Assembly (NCBI GenBank): GCA_964016105.1
Contig: CAXHEX010000005.1
Span: 186,001 to 250,000 of the forward strand
Source: Ketobacter sp964016105
Lineage (GTDB): Bacteria > Pseudomonadota > Gammaproteobacteria > Pseudomonadales > Ketobacteraceae
Direction of reading: 5' to 3'
DNA length: 64,000 nt
Shown piece after piece: positions 41,715-50,291 of the stretch. Made by a program: the position numbers and the translations under genes. Each line of letters starts with the position of its first letter. Position 1 is the first letter of the stretch. The notes under the pieces are model-generated. The model searched no databases. It was not told the DNA's origin and saw only the letters and a list, made by a program, of their open reading frames with translations.

Positions 41715-42278
41715 CTAGCGCCCATACACCGGTTCCAACATAACGCTGTCAATGGCGTGACTATTCAACATAAACCCGATAAGTGCCGCAGATGGATCGG
41801 GGCTCAAATCCAGCTTCTCAACATCTAATGCAAACAAGCGAAATTGATAACGATGTTTGCCATGACCCTTGGGTGGACAGGCTCCGCCGAAAGCTTTGGT
41901 GCCATAATCGTTTCTCCCCTGCACGGCACCCGGCGGCAACTGTTTAGCGCTCACATCTCCCGCCCCTTCTCCTAGTGATCGGGTTTGGCCGGGCATGTTA
42001 TAAACAATCCAGTGCCACCAGCCACTGCCGGTGGGTGCATCAGGATCGTACACCGTAAGTGCAAAACTCTTGGTACCTTTAGGTGGATTAGACCAATTCA
42101 AAGCCGGTGACCGATTTTCACCGCTACAACCAAAACCGTTAAACACTTGCGCCTTTTGCAGAAGGCCAGCGTCACTGATTTGGGGACTTTTTAATTCAAA
42201 GCCCGAAGCGTTATTGGCCACCAGGATTGCCGGTAACAATCCCGCCATAATGGTAACCACTCTCAAAGGTTTAAACAT
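41715..42278 (-). CDS. YbhB/YbcL-type Raf-kinase-inhibitor-like (PEBP) protein
   Basis: A 187-residue exported PEBP-family protein. A signal peptide (about 24 residues, LLPAILVANNASG) precedes the conserved SPALNWSNPPKGTKSFALTVYDPDAP split over its anion-binding pocket, then WWHWIVYNMP and GGACPPKGHGKHRYQFRLFAL. The family binds small anions or phosphoesters; bacterial members have no settled function. It is a single gene, convergent with the HD-GYP regulator (13 bp between stops) and separate from the AraC regulator upstream. Confidence 0.88.
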   Translation of the reverse strand: MFKPLRVVTIMAGLLPAILVANNASGFELKSPQISDAGLLQKAQVFNGFGCSGENRSPALNWSNPPKGTKSFALTVYDPDAPTGSGWWHWIVYNMPGQTRSLGEGAGDVSAKQLPPGAVQGRNDYGTKAFGGACPPKGHGKHRYQFRLFALDVEKLDLSPDPSAALIGFMLNSHAIDSVMLEPVYGR

Positions 42279-42338
42279 GTGTTAGCTCCTGAATTGCTGT
42301 GAATAAGGAATGCCAGACTAAACCAATGAGCAGAGTGA

Positions 42339-43247
42339 TCAGTACTGTTTTTCAGCCAAAAGTTCGCCGATTTCAGCCAATAGCGCCGGGTTGCCCGCCT
42401 TTTTCCGGGAAGCTTTTAGCTGGGAGGGTGTGATACCGAAGCGTTGCTTAAAGCGCTCAGTGAATCGCGACTGGGACTGGTAACCCACCTGTGCGGCCAC
42501 CTGAGCAATGGTGATGGGCGTTTCCTGCAATAGGGCCAATGCCGTCACTAAACGTGCCTGCTCCAGGATTTCACGGTAGCTGGTGCCCTCCTCCTGCAAG
42601 TGGCGCCTCAACACGGATTCACTTACCGCCAATCGCCTGCAAAGGTCGGCGATACGCCATTCATAAGCTAAATCAAGACCCACTATGGCCGCCACCCGCT
42701 GCTTCCAATCGCCATGGTTAGTGGGAGCAAGAAAACCCAGCAGACCAAATTCACTGCAAATAGCCAGCAGCTCCTGCTGCTGAACTTCGTACATTATTGG
42801 AGATGGCTTGCGGCCCTGTAAGCGTTGCACCAGGCGATACTCAAGCGCATCGTACAAAGCTTGAGGAATGGTTTGCTTCAACTGCGGCGCTTGTTGCTGC
42901 CAATCGATTTGGGATCCAAAACGGTCTAAAAAACCTTGCACAGTGAAATTAGAAAACCCCACGCTGAGGGCAAGGTACTCGTGCTGCTGGGGACAGGGCA
43001 GGTTTTCCAACGAAACATCACTACCCGCGGGCAACATCACCAGCTCACCAGTGGCAATGGAGTGGCTGGCTGCGGACAAAAGGATTCTTTTTTCTCCCCG
43101 AAACACCAGCACCATACTGGCCTGCTGTATGGGCACCCGTCGTATTTGTTGATGCTGAAAACAGTGAAATACCCCCAAAGTACCCAGGGGATCCACTTCA
43201 GTTTTGGCCAGATGACCATCTAACAAGCGCAGAATGTTGGTGTTCAT
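42339..43247 (-). CDS. AraC family transcriptional regulator
   Basis: A 302-residue regulator with an N-terminal cupin-type sensing domain (about 10-190) and a C-terminal AraC HTH pair: DLAYEWRIADLCRRLAVSESVLRRHLQ and ITIAQVAAQVGYQSQSRFTERFKQRFGITPSQ, the second HTH being textbook. The frame is open upstream to 43475 inside the MBL gene, but the ATG at 43247 follows AGGGGCC and gives a normal family length. Only 8 bp separate it from the stop of the MBL-fold gene, so both are on one transcript. It might tune the sulfide genes or act elsewhere. Confidence 0.85.
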   Translation of the reverse strand: MNTNILRLLDGHLAKTEVDPLGTLGVFHCFQHQQIRRVPIQQASMVLVFRGEKRILLSAASHSIATGELVMLPAGSDVSLENLPCPQQHEYLALSVGFSNFTVQGFLDRFGSQIDWQQQAPQLKQTIPQALYDALEYRLVQRLQGRKPSPIMYEVQQQELLAICSEFGLLGFLAPTNHGDWKQRVAAIVGLDLAYEWRIADLCRRLAVSESVLRRHLQEEGTSYREILEQARLVTALALLQETPITIAQVAAQVGYQSQSRFTERFKQRFGITPSQLKASRKKAGNPALLAEIGELLAEKQY

Positions 43248-43255
43248 GGCCCCTA

Positions 43256-44119
43256 TTAAATACGATTGAGGGGAATCCGCAAGTAACGGGTGCCATTGCT
43301 GTCCTGGGGCGGCAGATCCCCCCCACGGATGTTGACCTGGAGTGAAGGTAAGATCAACTTTGGCGCTTTCAGAGTGGCATCGCGCTGACGGCGCTTTTGC
43401 ACAAAGTCGTCCCGAGCTACACCTTGATCCAGCATAATGTTGGCTTCTTTTTGCTCCGCCACCGTGGTTTGCCATAAAGGCTCACGCCCATCGGGCTGAT
43501 AGTCATGGCACATGAAAAGGCGAGTTTCATCCGGTAATGAGTAAAGCTTTTGAATGGAGTCATATAATGTTTCAGCATTGCCACCGGGGAAGTCCGCCCT
43601 GGCGGTTCCATAGTCCGGCATGAACAGCGTATCCCCCACAAACACCGCATCCTCTATTTTATAGCTGATACAAGCAGGAGTGTGCCCCGGGGTATACAGC
43701 ACCTCGGCACTCAAATCGCCAATGTTGAACTTTTCCGCTTCCTCAAACAGATGATCAAACTGGGATCCATCTACGGCAAAGCTGTCTTCCAACCCATAGA
43801 GCTTGGCAAAATGGCGCTGCACCAAGTCAATGTGCTTACCGATGGCCACTTTGCCGCCTAATTGCTGTTTCAACCATTGAGCGGCAGATAAATGGTCAGC
43901 GTGGGCATGGGTTTCCAAAATCCATTGCACGGTTAATTTTTGTTGCTGAACATATTCCACAATTCGCTCCGCTGACTCCACGCTGGTGCGCGCTGATCTG
44001 GGGTCGAAATCCAGAACCGGGTCCACAATGGCGCAGTCTAAGTTGTCTTTACCGTGAACCACATAGCTAATGGTATAGGTTGCTGGGTCAAAAAAAGCCT
44101 TAATTATGGGTTCAGCCAT
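43256..44119 (-). CDS. MBL-fold persulfide dioxygenase-like hydrolase
   Basis: A 287-residue metallo-beta-lactamase-fold protein of the ETHE1/Blh group. The metal motif HAHADH is at 71-76, with PGHTPACISY, FVGDTLF and MCHDYQPDG supplying further ligands; FFDPATYTISYVV and the AIVDPVLDFDP strand are typical of the sulfur-linked branch. Such enzymes oxidise glutathione persulfide to sulfite or cleave related thioesters. In Rhizobiales the Blh protein fuses this domain to DUF442; here the DUF442 partner is a separate gene across the divergent promoter. A GAGAGGG site precedes the ATG at 44119. The palindrome at 44220-44239 probably subjects it to the BigR-like repressor. Confidence 0.82.
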   Translation of the reverse strand: MAEPIIKAFFDPATYTISYVVHGKDNLDCAIVDPVLDFDPRSARTSVESAERIVEYVQQQKLTVQWILETHAHADHLSAAQWLKQQLGGKVAIGKHIDLVQRHFAKLYGLEDSFAVDGSQFDHLFEEAEKFNIGDLSAEVLYTPGHTPACISYKIEDAVFVGDTLFMPDYGTARADFPGGNAETLYDSIQKLYSLPDETRLFMCHDYQPDGREPLWQTTVAEQKEANIMLDQGVARDDFVQKRRQRDATLKAPKLILPSLQVNIRGGDLPPQDSNGTRYLRIPLNRI

Positions 44120-44219
44120 GTTACCCTCTCCACTTATCGTTAAAACCACCTACCCTGAGAGAGCGACTGCCGGATTTACTGGGGTCAGCTGACTCAAGCT
44201 AAGTTAATCATTGACCAAT

Positions 44220-44239
44220 ATATTAGATATTACTAATAT
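44220..44239. promoter_or_regulatory. Candidate BigR-like operator (ATATTAG-N6-CTAATAT)
   Basis: Exact 7-base inverted repeats around ATATTA, 33 bp ahead of the ArsR-type gene and 100 bp ahead of the divergent MBL gene. The AT-rich TTAG/CTAA pattern, dyad length and position fit an ArsR/BigR operator for both transcripts. Confidence 0.6.
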
Positions 44240-44271
44240 TAAAAGATCAACCTCTATACCAGGTTCACTGA

Positions 44272-44577
44272 ATGACTCTCGAATTAGACACGCTGCGTGA
44301 ACACGCCAGCTCTGCTGCAGAATTGATGCAGGCACTCTCCAACGAAAACCGTCTGATGATTATGTGCGCACTGAGCAATGGAGAAATGAGAGTCAGTGAT
44401 CTCAATCAGCACCTGGATCTGTCGCAATCGGCCCTGTCGCAACACCTTGCGGTGCTACGTAAGCAAAACCTGGTAAGCACTCGACGCCAATCACAAACTA
44501 TTTACTACTCCGTTCCCCCAGGGCCCGCGTTGGACATAGTGACGTTATTACATCAACACTTTTGCCCTGAGAGCTAG
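44272..44577 (+). CDS. BigR/SqrR-like ArsR-family sulfide-responsive repressor
   Basis: A 101-residue winged-helix repressor. The segment ALSNENRLMIMCALSNGEM places Cys32 in the alpha2 region and HFCPES places Cys98 near the C-terminus: the two-cysteine arrangement that forms a disulfide or polysulfide bridge in BigR, YgaV and SqrR on exposure to persulfide. The recognition helix is DLSQSALSQHLAVLRKQNLV. Metal-site residues of classical ArsR are absent. It leads an operon with DUF442 and TauE genes and is divergent from the MBL gene, the usual sulfide-detoxification regulon. Operator candidate at 44220-44239. Confidence 0.85.
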   Translation: MTLELDTLREHASSAAELMQALSNENRLMIMCALSNGEMRVSDLNQHLDLSQSALSQHLAVLRKQNLVSTRRQSQTIYYSVPPGPALDIVTLLHQHFCPES

Positions 44578-44599
44578 AACAAAATCATAAGGACCGACC

Positions 44600-45055
44600 A
44601 TGTTAAACGATCACCCTCTATCAATATCCAACTTGTGTAACCCCCAACCAGACCTGCTGGCCAGCGGCATGCCCAACCAGCAGGACCTGGAAAGCGCGGC
44701 CAAGAAAGGTATTAAAACCGTGGTTAACCTCTGCCCTGTGGAGGAAACGCCCGCCACCGAGGCTGACCAGGTTGACTCCCTGGGAATGAAGTACATCAAT
44801 ATCCCCGTTAAAGGCCCCCAGGATCTAACAACAAGTAATGCTAAACAACTGGCGCAACTGATACAGGACAGTGATAACCACCCCATGCTGGTCCATTGCC
44901 GCAGCGCCAACCGCGTGGGGGCCCTGTTCGCACTCAAAGCATTCTGGTTTGATAACAAATCAGAACAGGAAGCCATTGCCATTGGCAAAAGCGCAGGCCT
45001 CGCCATGCTTGAAGAGGGTGTAAAAAACATAATGCGGCAGCAACCTACCCCCTAG
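44600..45055 (+). CDS. DUF442 phosphatase-like sulfurtransferase-type protein (Blh N-domain)
   Basis: A 151-residue protein of the DUF442/TIGR01244 family with a tyrosine-phosphatase-like fold. The loop HCRSANR with Cys100 and Arg105 has the CX4-5R shape of the phosphatase P-loop but one residue pattern that in this family is linked to sulfur transfer; VVNLCPVEE and LASGMPNQQDL are family hallmarks. In Blh proteins it is fused to an MBL persulfide dioxygenase. Here it follows the BigR-like gene by 22 bp and precedes the TauE gene by 22 bp, so it belongs to the sulfide operon as a stand-alone domain. Confidence 0.85.
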   Translation: MLNDHPLSISNLCNPQPDLLASGMPNQQDLESAAKKGIKTVVNLCPVEETPATEADQVDSLGMKYINIPVKGPQDLTTSNAKQLAQLIQDSDNHPMLVHCRSANRVGALFALKAFWFDNKSEQEAIAIGKSAGLAMLEEGVKNIMRQQPTP

Positions 45056-45077
45056 TTTTCTCGGGGGAGAGGATCTC

Positions 45078-45905
45078 ATGCTCGCAGCCAGTCTTGGTGT
45101 CATAGTGGGGCTCGTTCTTGGCCTCACCGGTGCGGGAGGATCTGTGCTGGCGGTTCCGCTATTGATTTGGGGTATGGGTTGGACCTTGCCCCAAGCCGCT
45201 CCCACTGCCCTGCTGGCGGTGAGCGCAGCTGCTATCCTCGGCACCATTAGTGCTTGGCCCCAGGGCACCGTGCGCTACCGAGCCGCCATGGTCATGTCGG
45301 CCACAGGATTACTGATAGCACCTTTCGGATTGAAAGCGGCGCAAATATTGCCGGTTGCTGTGCTGAGCGGCCTTTTTGCTGCGGTGTTGGCGTTAATCAG
45401 CATACGAATGCTACGCCAGGCTCAATCCAGACCCGAGGAATCCAAAGTGGTAAGGGCCGGTTTGTCTACGGCAACAGAACCCTCCACTGCCCCCCTTTGC
45501 ACCAGAAACCCGGATACAGGACGCTTTGCCTGGACCCGCCCCTGCGCCCTTGCGGTGGCGGGAAGCGGGGTCATGACCGGGTTTTTATCAGGTTTACTCG
45601 GGGTAGGCGGTGGCTTCGTTATTGTTCCGGCCCTGCGATCTTTTACGGATTTAAGCTTCCACTCTGCCGTGGCCACTTCCCTCATGGCTATTGCTGTCAC
45701 CAGCGCCGGTACCGTGGCCATTTCCATTGCCCAGGGCCAACCATTACCGGTTCAAGTAGCCATGCCGTTTGTGACTGGCGCCTTAGTTGGCATGCTGATG
45801 GGGCGAATGAGTGCTTCAAAAATTGCCGGGCCCACCCTGCAAAAGATGTTTGCCAGCGGTATGCTGCTGGTGAGCCTGGGAATGGTAGCAACTGCTTTGC
45901 GTTAG
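45078..45905 (+). CDS. TauE/SafE family sulfite/sulfur-anion exporter
   Basis: A 275-residue integral membrane protein with about eight helices and the two Gly-rich family repeats: GVIVGLVLGLTGAGGSVLAVP near the N-terminus (split by one helix) and GFLSGLLGVGGGFVIVPAL in the second half. These are the TauE/SafE signature. Members export sulfite, sulfoacetate or thiosulfate. In this operon it would remove the sulfite produced by the persulfide dioxygenase. A GGGGGAGAGG-like ribosome site precedes the ATG. The central loop (about 115-155) is longer and charged, and faces the cytoplasm. Confidence 0.88.
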   Translation: MLAASLGVIVGLVLGLTGAGGSVLAVPLLIWGMGWTLPQAAPTALLAVSAAAILGTISAWPQGTVRYRAAMVMSATGLLIAPFGLKAAQILPVAVLSGLFAAVLALISIRMLRQAQSRPEESKVVRAGLSTATEPSTAPLCTRNPDTGRFAWTRPCALAVAGSGVMTGFLSGLLGVGGGFVIVPALRSFTDLSFHSAVATSLMAIAVTSAGTVAISIAQGQPLPVQVAMPFVTGALVGMLMGRMSASKIAGPTLQKMFASGMLLVSLGMVATALR

Positions 45906-45989
45906 TAGTGCCCCCATATCCAGCAAAGTAAAAGCTCAAACTTTAGTGTTATAAAGGTCTATATATTGGGCGCAATAGTGGAGAAAGTC

Positions 45990-46457
45990 GTGACTAAAAA
46001 TATATCAAATTTTATTCTAGCGGTATTTTTACTGTTGAGCATGGGCTGTGCCCACAACCCGGTTTTAATAGCGACAGAAAGCAACCGATTCTTAGAGATC
46101 CCCCAACCACAATCATTTAAATTAAACGACGGCATTTGGGCTCAATACGAAAATGGATCAATTATTATAGCCTCAGAACACCTGGATGACGGCATGTTAG
46201 CTTCCGACTATTTGGATCAACTATATGGAGAAAAAAAGCCTCGCGACGAGAAAGTAGCAAGGCAAAAGGAGATCGTTCAGAAAGACTCTAAAACCGTTAC
46301 TGCTTTAAAGTTGGATGGTCTGTCTGCATATCTAATAGAACACCGATATGCCTATGAATTGTTGGTATTCGCTTACGATGGTTCTAGCCAAATCACGTTC
46401 GTAACAGGCAAAGGTACAAGCCTAACAAGCGTTATCGAGTCTTTGGGAGAAAACTAA
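45990..46457 (+). CDS. Unknown lipoprotein
   Basis: A 155-residue predicted lipoprotein with lipobox LSMGC and Cys about 20 residues in. The mature part mixes beta strands (DGIWAQYENGSIIIASEHL) and a Lys/Glu-rich middle (EKKPRDEKVARQKEIVQK), ending in a hydrophobic strand YELLVFAYDGSS. I do not recognise a family. The GTG at 45990 has GGAG six bases upstream and is preferred to a TTG at 45966. Base composition is visibly more A+T-rich than the neighbours and the next gene starts one base after its stop, so the pair looks like a recent arrival and an operon of its own. Confidence 0.6.
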   Translation: MTKNISNFILAVFLLLSMGCAHNPVLIATESNRFLEIPQPQSFKLNDGIWAQYENGSIIIASEHLDDGMLASDYLDQLYGEKKPRDEKVARQKEIVQKDSKTVTALKLDGLSAYLIEHRYAYELLVFAYDGSSQITFVTGKGTSLTSVIESLGEN

Positions 46458-46778
46458 ATGGATGCCATTACTGATGAAGACGTTAACTATGCGAGGGAAA
46501 TATTATCAGTTATGTACGGTGATCAATTCGCGCAGACGGTGGATATAAACGAGTATTCACTCGGCCTAATTGCAGAAATGTTGATCGAAACAGGGAAATG
46601 TAGCGACGACATAGATCTTGTTCCAAAAACGCCGGGTTACTTTGTAAAGCCTGGACTTAAGTACGTACTAAAAATAGTCAGACAAGTGGGCAAAGAAATA
46701 ATGTTAGATCCGGCTAAGAAAAGTTACCTCATGTGCGACCGGGTCATCTTTCGAAGTCGCCAGGCCGCATTTATTTAA
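46458..46778 (+). CDS. Hypothetical 106-residue protein
   Basis: An unrecognised 106-residue protein whose ATG immediately follows the TAA of the preceding lipoprotein gene, so the two are coupled. No signal peptide or membrane segment; composition is that of a small alpha/beta cytoplasmic protein (AREILSVMYGDQF and KYVLKIVRQVGKEI helices). Its end lies 12 bp from the purA stop on the other strand, with no room for a normal terminator, which fits insertion of foreign DNA next to purA. An effector-immunity or toxin-type pairing is possible but no catalytic motif supports it. Confidence 0.5.
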   Translation: MDAITDEDVNYAREILSVMYGDQFAQTVDINEYSLGLIAEMLIETGKCSDDIDLVPKTPGYFVKPGLKYVLKIVRQVGKEIMLDPAKKSYLMCDRVIFRSRQAAFI

Positions 46779-46789
46779 ACCGATGCAAG

Positions 46790-48082
46790 TCAAAACGGGT
46801 TGCGCAGAATAATGGTTTCGTTGCGATCCGGGCCAGTGGAAATGATATCAATGGGGGCACCCACTGCGTGTTCCAGGGTTTTTACATACTCAATGGCATT
46901 GGCAGGCAGCTCGTCCAAGGTTTTAACTCCATAGGTGGATTCACTCCAGCCTGGAACGTCTTTGTAAATGGGCTGCAAGCCATCGTAATCCGCTGCGTCA
47001 ACGGGAAACGCGTCAATTTCATTGCCGTTGCTATCCTGGTAACCCACACAGATGCGGATGGTATCCAATCCATCCAACACATCCAGCTTGGTAAGACATA
47101 AGCCGCTCACGGAGTTGATCTGCATGGCACGACGCAGGGCCACCGCATCAAACCAACCGCAGCGACGGGTGCGACCCGTTGTGGTACCAAATTCATGACC
47201 TTTTTCTCTCAGGTGCTCTCCCACTTCGTCAAACAATTCCGTGGGAAACGGACCGGAGCCCACTCGGGTGGTATAGGCTTTGGTGATGCCCATAACATAA
47301 TCCAAAAACAACGGGCCAAATCCCGAGCCTGTGGCTGTGCCACCGGCGCTGGTGTTGGAAGATGTCACAAACGGATAAGTACCGTGATCAATGTCCAACA
47401 GAGTACCTTGGGCACCTTCGAATAGGATGTTGTCTCCCGCCAGACGATGCTGATGTAAAATCTCAGTCACATCCGCCACCATGGGCTTGAGATCCTCACC
47501 CATCTCCATGGTTTCATCCAGCAACTTTTGAAAATCCAAGGTTTCCGCTTTGTAATAGTGCTTAAGCGCAAAGTTGTGGTAATCCAATACCTCACCCAGC
47601 TTGGAAGCGAAACGCTCGCGGTGAAACAAATCACCCAAGCGTAAACCTCGACGGGCCACTTTGTCTTCGTAGGCAGGCCCTATACCACGACCGGTGGTCC
47701 CAATGGCGGCTTTGCCCCGGGCCACTTCACGGGCTTTATCCAAAGCCACATGATAGGGAAGAATCAAAGGACAGGCGGGGCTCAAACGCAGCCGATCCCT
47801 CACCGGGACACCGCGCTCTTCCAACATCGCCATTTCTTTCAACAGCGCATCGGGCGCTAAAACCACACCATTTCCAATAAGGCATTTAACCCCATCACGA
47901 AGAATACCGGAGGGAATTAAGTGTAACGCCGTTTTCACTCCGTCGATTACCAGGGTATGGCCCGCATTGTGACCGCCCTGAAAACGCACCACACAAGCCA
48001 CACGATCTGTTAACAGATCGACGATCTTGCCCTTGCCTTCATCACCCCATTGGGTGCCCAGAATAACGACGCTCTTGCCCAT
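46790..48082 (-). CDS. purA: Adenylosuccinate synthetase
   Basis: A 430-residue PurA, which joins IMP and aspartate using GTP in AMP synthesis. Hallmarks: ILGTQWGDEGKGKIVD at the N-terminus (GTP/IMP-binding loop), RFQGGHNAGHT, IGTTGRGIGPAYEDK, FEGAQGTLLDIDHGTYPFVTSSN and GTTTGRTRRCGWFD. Length is normal. It follows hisZ by 40 bp on the same strand, the usual gene order in Pseudomonas-type genomes. Confidence 0.97.
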   Translation of the reverse strand: MGKSVVILGTQWGDEGKGKIVDLLTDRVACVVRFQGGHNAGHTLVIDGVKTALHLIPSGILRDGVKCLIGNGVVLAPDALLKEMAMLEERGVPVRDRLRLSPACPLILPYHVALDKAREVARGKAAIGTTGRGIGPAYEDKVARRGLRLGDLFHRERFASKLGEVLDYHNFALKHYYKAETLDFQKLLDETMEMGEDLKPMVADVTEILHQHRLAGDNILFEGAQGTLLDIDHGTYPFVTSSNTSAGGTATGSGFGPLFLDYVMGITKAYTTRVGSGPFPTELFDEVGEHLREKGHEFGTTTGRTRRCGWFDAVALRRAMQINSVSGLCLTKLDVLDGLDTIRICVGYQDSNGNEIDAFPVDAADYDGLQPIYKDVPGWSESTYGVKTLDELPANAIEYVKTLEHAVGAPIDIISTGPDRNETIILRNPF

Positions 48083-48122
48083 TGCTTATCTCTTTGAAAA
48101 CCTGTGAAAACTACTGTGAATA

Positions 48123-49304
48123 TTAAACCGGCAGAAGCTGCCAGCCATCATCGCCATGAATCAGCTGTTGATTGCAGTCCAGGCTTTGTGGTGTTTGCCC
48201 GGCATCAAAGGCCTGTACCACCACCTGACCTTTTGCACGCAAGTCGGCGATGGCCTGCTGCAAATCCGAATCTTGTGTTGTGCTGTGTGGAGCATAAACA
48301 CGCTCAGGTTCTTGGGGTAGATCCGCTCCTGAAATAAGGGGAACAAGATCAGTACTGAACCCTGTAGCGGGACGAGCACGGCCAAATACTTCGCCTATAT
48401 GATCGTATCGTCCACCATTAGCCACGGCCTGCCCCACCCCAGGCACATAGGCACTGAAAACCGGCCCCGTGTGGTAGTGGTACCCACGCAGCTCACCTAG
48501 ATCAAAATACAAGGTGACCTGGGGATGACTCTGGCCAATGGCACTGGCGATTTTCCGCAAATCTGACAACGCCGAAAGCACCCCAGGGGGGGCTTCTGCC
48601 AGCGCCGATTTAGCCCGATCCAATACCGACTCATTTCCAGCTAATTCTACCAATGACCTGAGCATGGAATGCAACTTAGGGTCTTTTACGTTGGCTTGCA
48701 AAAAGGCTTCCAACTCGGGAACCGCTTTGCGCTGGTATATTTCAAACAACTGCCATTCCTGGCTTTCATCCAGCCCTGCCTGCTCCGCCAAAGCCCGGTA
48801 GATGGCCACGTGCCCCAAATCCAGATGAATTTGGTCACACCCTCCCATGGCTAAGGTCTGCAGCATTAAGCCAATGACCTCCACGTCACTTTCAATGCCA
48901 GCGTGGCCGTATATTTCTGCACCCACTTGGATCAAACTGCGACTGGCACCCAAACTTTGGGGGCGGGTATGTAACACATGACCGGCGTAACAAAGCCGGG
49001 TCACGCCGGGCCGCTTTAGAGTATGGGCGTCGATGCGAGCCACTTGAGGGGTCATATCGGCCCGAAGCCCCATAAGCCTGCCGGTTTGCTGATCAGTAAG
49101 CTTAAAGGTCTGCAGCGCCAAGTCATTGCCGGCGCCGGTGAGTAGGGATTCCAAATACTCCACCAATGGTGGAAATACCTGCTCGTAACCCCAGGTACGG
49201 TACAAATCCAGTAGATCCCGACGCAGGTGCTCCAGTTTCGCAGCCTGGGGCGGCAGGATTTCATCTATACCATCGGGAAGTAACCATCGATCTAGGGTTG
49301 ACAT
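48123..49304 (-). CDS. hisZ: ATP phosphoribosyltransferase regulatory subunit
   Basis: A 393-residue HisZ, a catalytically dead histidyl-tRNA-synthetase-like protein that activates short-form HisG. Features: RWLLPDGIDEILPPQAA at the start, LRADMTPQVARIDAH (class II synthetase motif 2-like but altered) and GGRYDHIGEVFGRARPATGFS; it has no tRNA-binding domain. The ATG at 49304 begins where the family alignment begins; an open frame to 49334 crosses the terminator region. Its presence predicts a short HisG elsewhere. It lies between hflC and purA as in Pseudomonas, and an upstream intrinsic terminator implies its own promoter. Confidence 0.92.
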   Translation of the reverse strand: MSTLDRWLLPDGIDEILPPQAAKLEHLRRDLLDLYRTWGYEQVFPPLVEYLESLLTGAGNDLALQTFKLTDQQTGRLMGLRADMTPQVARIDAHTLKRPGVTRLCYAGHVLHTRPQSLGASRSLIQVGAEIYGHAGIESDVEVIGLMLQTLAMGGCDQIHLDLGHVAIYRALAEQAGLDESQEWQLFEIYQRKAVPELEAFLQANVKDPKLHSMLRSLVELAGNESVLDRAKSALAEAPPGVLSALSDLRKIASAIGQSHPQVTLYFDLGELRGYHYHTGPVFSAYVPGVGQAVANGGRYDHIGEVFGRARPATGFSTDLVPLISGADLPQEPERVYAPHSTTQDSDLQQAIADLRAKGQVVVQAFDAGQTPQSLDCNQQLIHGDDGWQLLPV

Positions 49305-49336
49305 AATGCTTCGCTGTTGAAATTGAGCCCACAAAA

Positions 49337-49359
49337 AAACCGGGGGATCGCCCCGGTTT
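49337..49359 (-). terminator. Rho-independent terminator of the hfl operon
   Basis: Exact 9-base arms AAACCGGGG and CCCCGGTTT around GATCG, followed on the minus strand by seven T. It lies after hflC (stop 49422) and before hisZ. Confidence 0.9.
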
Positions 49360-49421
49360 CCTTATGATAACACGCTTCACTGGTACTGGTTATACCGGAT
49401 TGGCGGTTTTTCTGAAGTCGG

Positions 49422-50291
49422 CTATTTCTCCGTCTTCATATGCTGAAAAAATTCACCCTCAGGCTGCACCAAAATCAAGTCGTTCTTGGTGTTAAACACA
49501 TCCCGATAGGCTTCCATACTACGATAAAAACCATAAAATTCAGGGTCTTTCTGGTAAGCGGCGGCGTATATTGCAGCAGACTCCGCATCCCCTGCACCCC
49601 GCAGCTCTTCCGCTTGACGGTAAGCGGACGCGATAATTTCCGTTCGCTCACGATCGGCGGCCGCCCTGATCCCTTCCGCTAACTCATTACCACGAGCCCG
49701 ATGACTTCGAGCTTCTCGTTCCCGCTCCGCCCGCATACGATCGTATACAGACCCACTCACGTTGGAGGGAAGCTCAATTCGGTTAACCCGAATTTCCACC
49801 ACTTCAATACCCAGGTTTTTCTTGGCTGCCACATCGATACTGTTGGTGAGATCCACTACCAGCTCTTCACGTTCCCCAGAAACCACCTCATAAACGGTAC
49901 GCTCACCAAACTGGTTTCGCAGCCCTTCGTTTACCCGTGGCCCTAGCAACAACTGCACCCGGGCTTCAAGACCGCCACCGGTGGCGATATAGAATTGCTT
50001 AACGTCCTTGATACGCCACATCACGTAGGAATCCACGATCAAACGCTTCTTTTCCTGGGTGAGGTATTCTTCCTGCCGCATCTCAAGCACACGGATACGA
50101 CCATCAAACAATCGGGGTTCATTCATAACCGGCCATTTGAACTGTAAACCGGGCTTAAGATCTTCTTTAACCACCTCACCAAACTTCAACAACACGCCCC
50201 GCTCACTCTCTTTCACGGTGAATACAGAGGCGGACACCATTAGTGCGATACCAGCCAAAACGGCGAGAACCAAAGTACTTTTAGAATTCAT
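49422..50291 (-). CDS. hflC: HflC, subunit of FtsH protease modulator
   Basis: A 289-residue membrane protein of the SPFH/stomatin group. One N-terminal transmembrane helix (about 7-25) is followed by the SPFH domain with ESERGVLLKFGEVV, LRPGLQFKWP-like LKPGLQFKWP and a long helical region with MRAEREREARSHRARGNE; YRSMEAYRDVFN is the C-terminal signature. With HflK it forms a large cage around FtsH at the inner membrane and limits its proteolysis. The ATG at 50291 overlaps the hflK stop by one base. A terminator follows. Confidence 0.95.
   Translation of the reverse strand: MNSKSTLVLAVLAGIALMVSASVFTVKESERGVLLKFGEVVKEDLKPGLQFKWPVMNEPRLFDGRIRVLEMRQEEYLTQEKKRLIVDSYVMWRIKDVKQFYIATGGGLEARVQLLLGPRVNEGLRNQFGERTVYEVVSGEREELVVDLTNSIDVAAKKNLGIEVVEIRVNRIELPSNVSGSVYDRMRAEREREARSHRARGNELAEGIRAAADRERTEIIASAYRQAEELRGAGDAESAAIYAAAYQKDPEFYGFYRSMEAYRDVFNTKNDLILVQPEGEFFQHMKTEK

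Noticed and set aside
45254..45931. 225-codon frame overlapping tauE in another phase
   Set aside because: TauE/SafE Gly-rich repeats are in the other frame; this one is Arg/Gly-rich noise.
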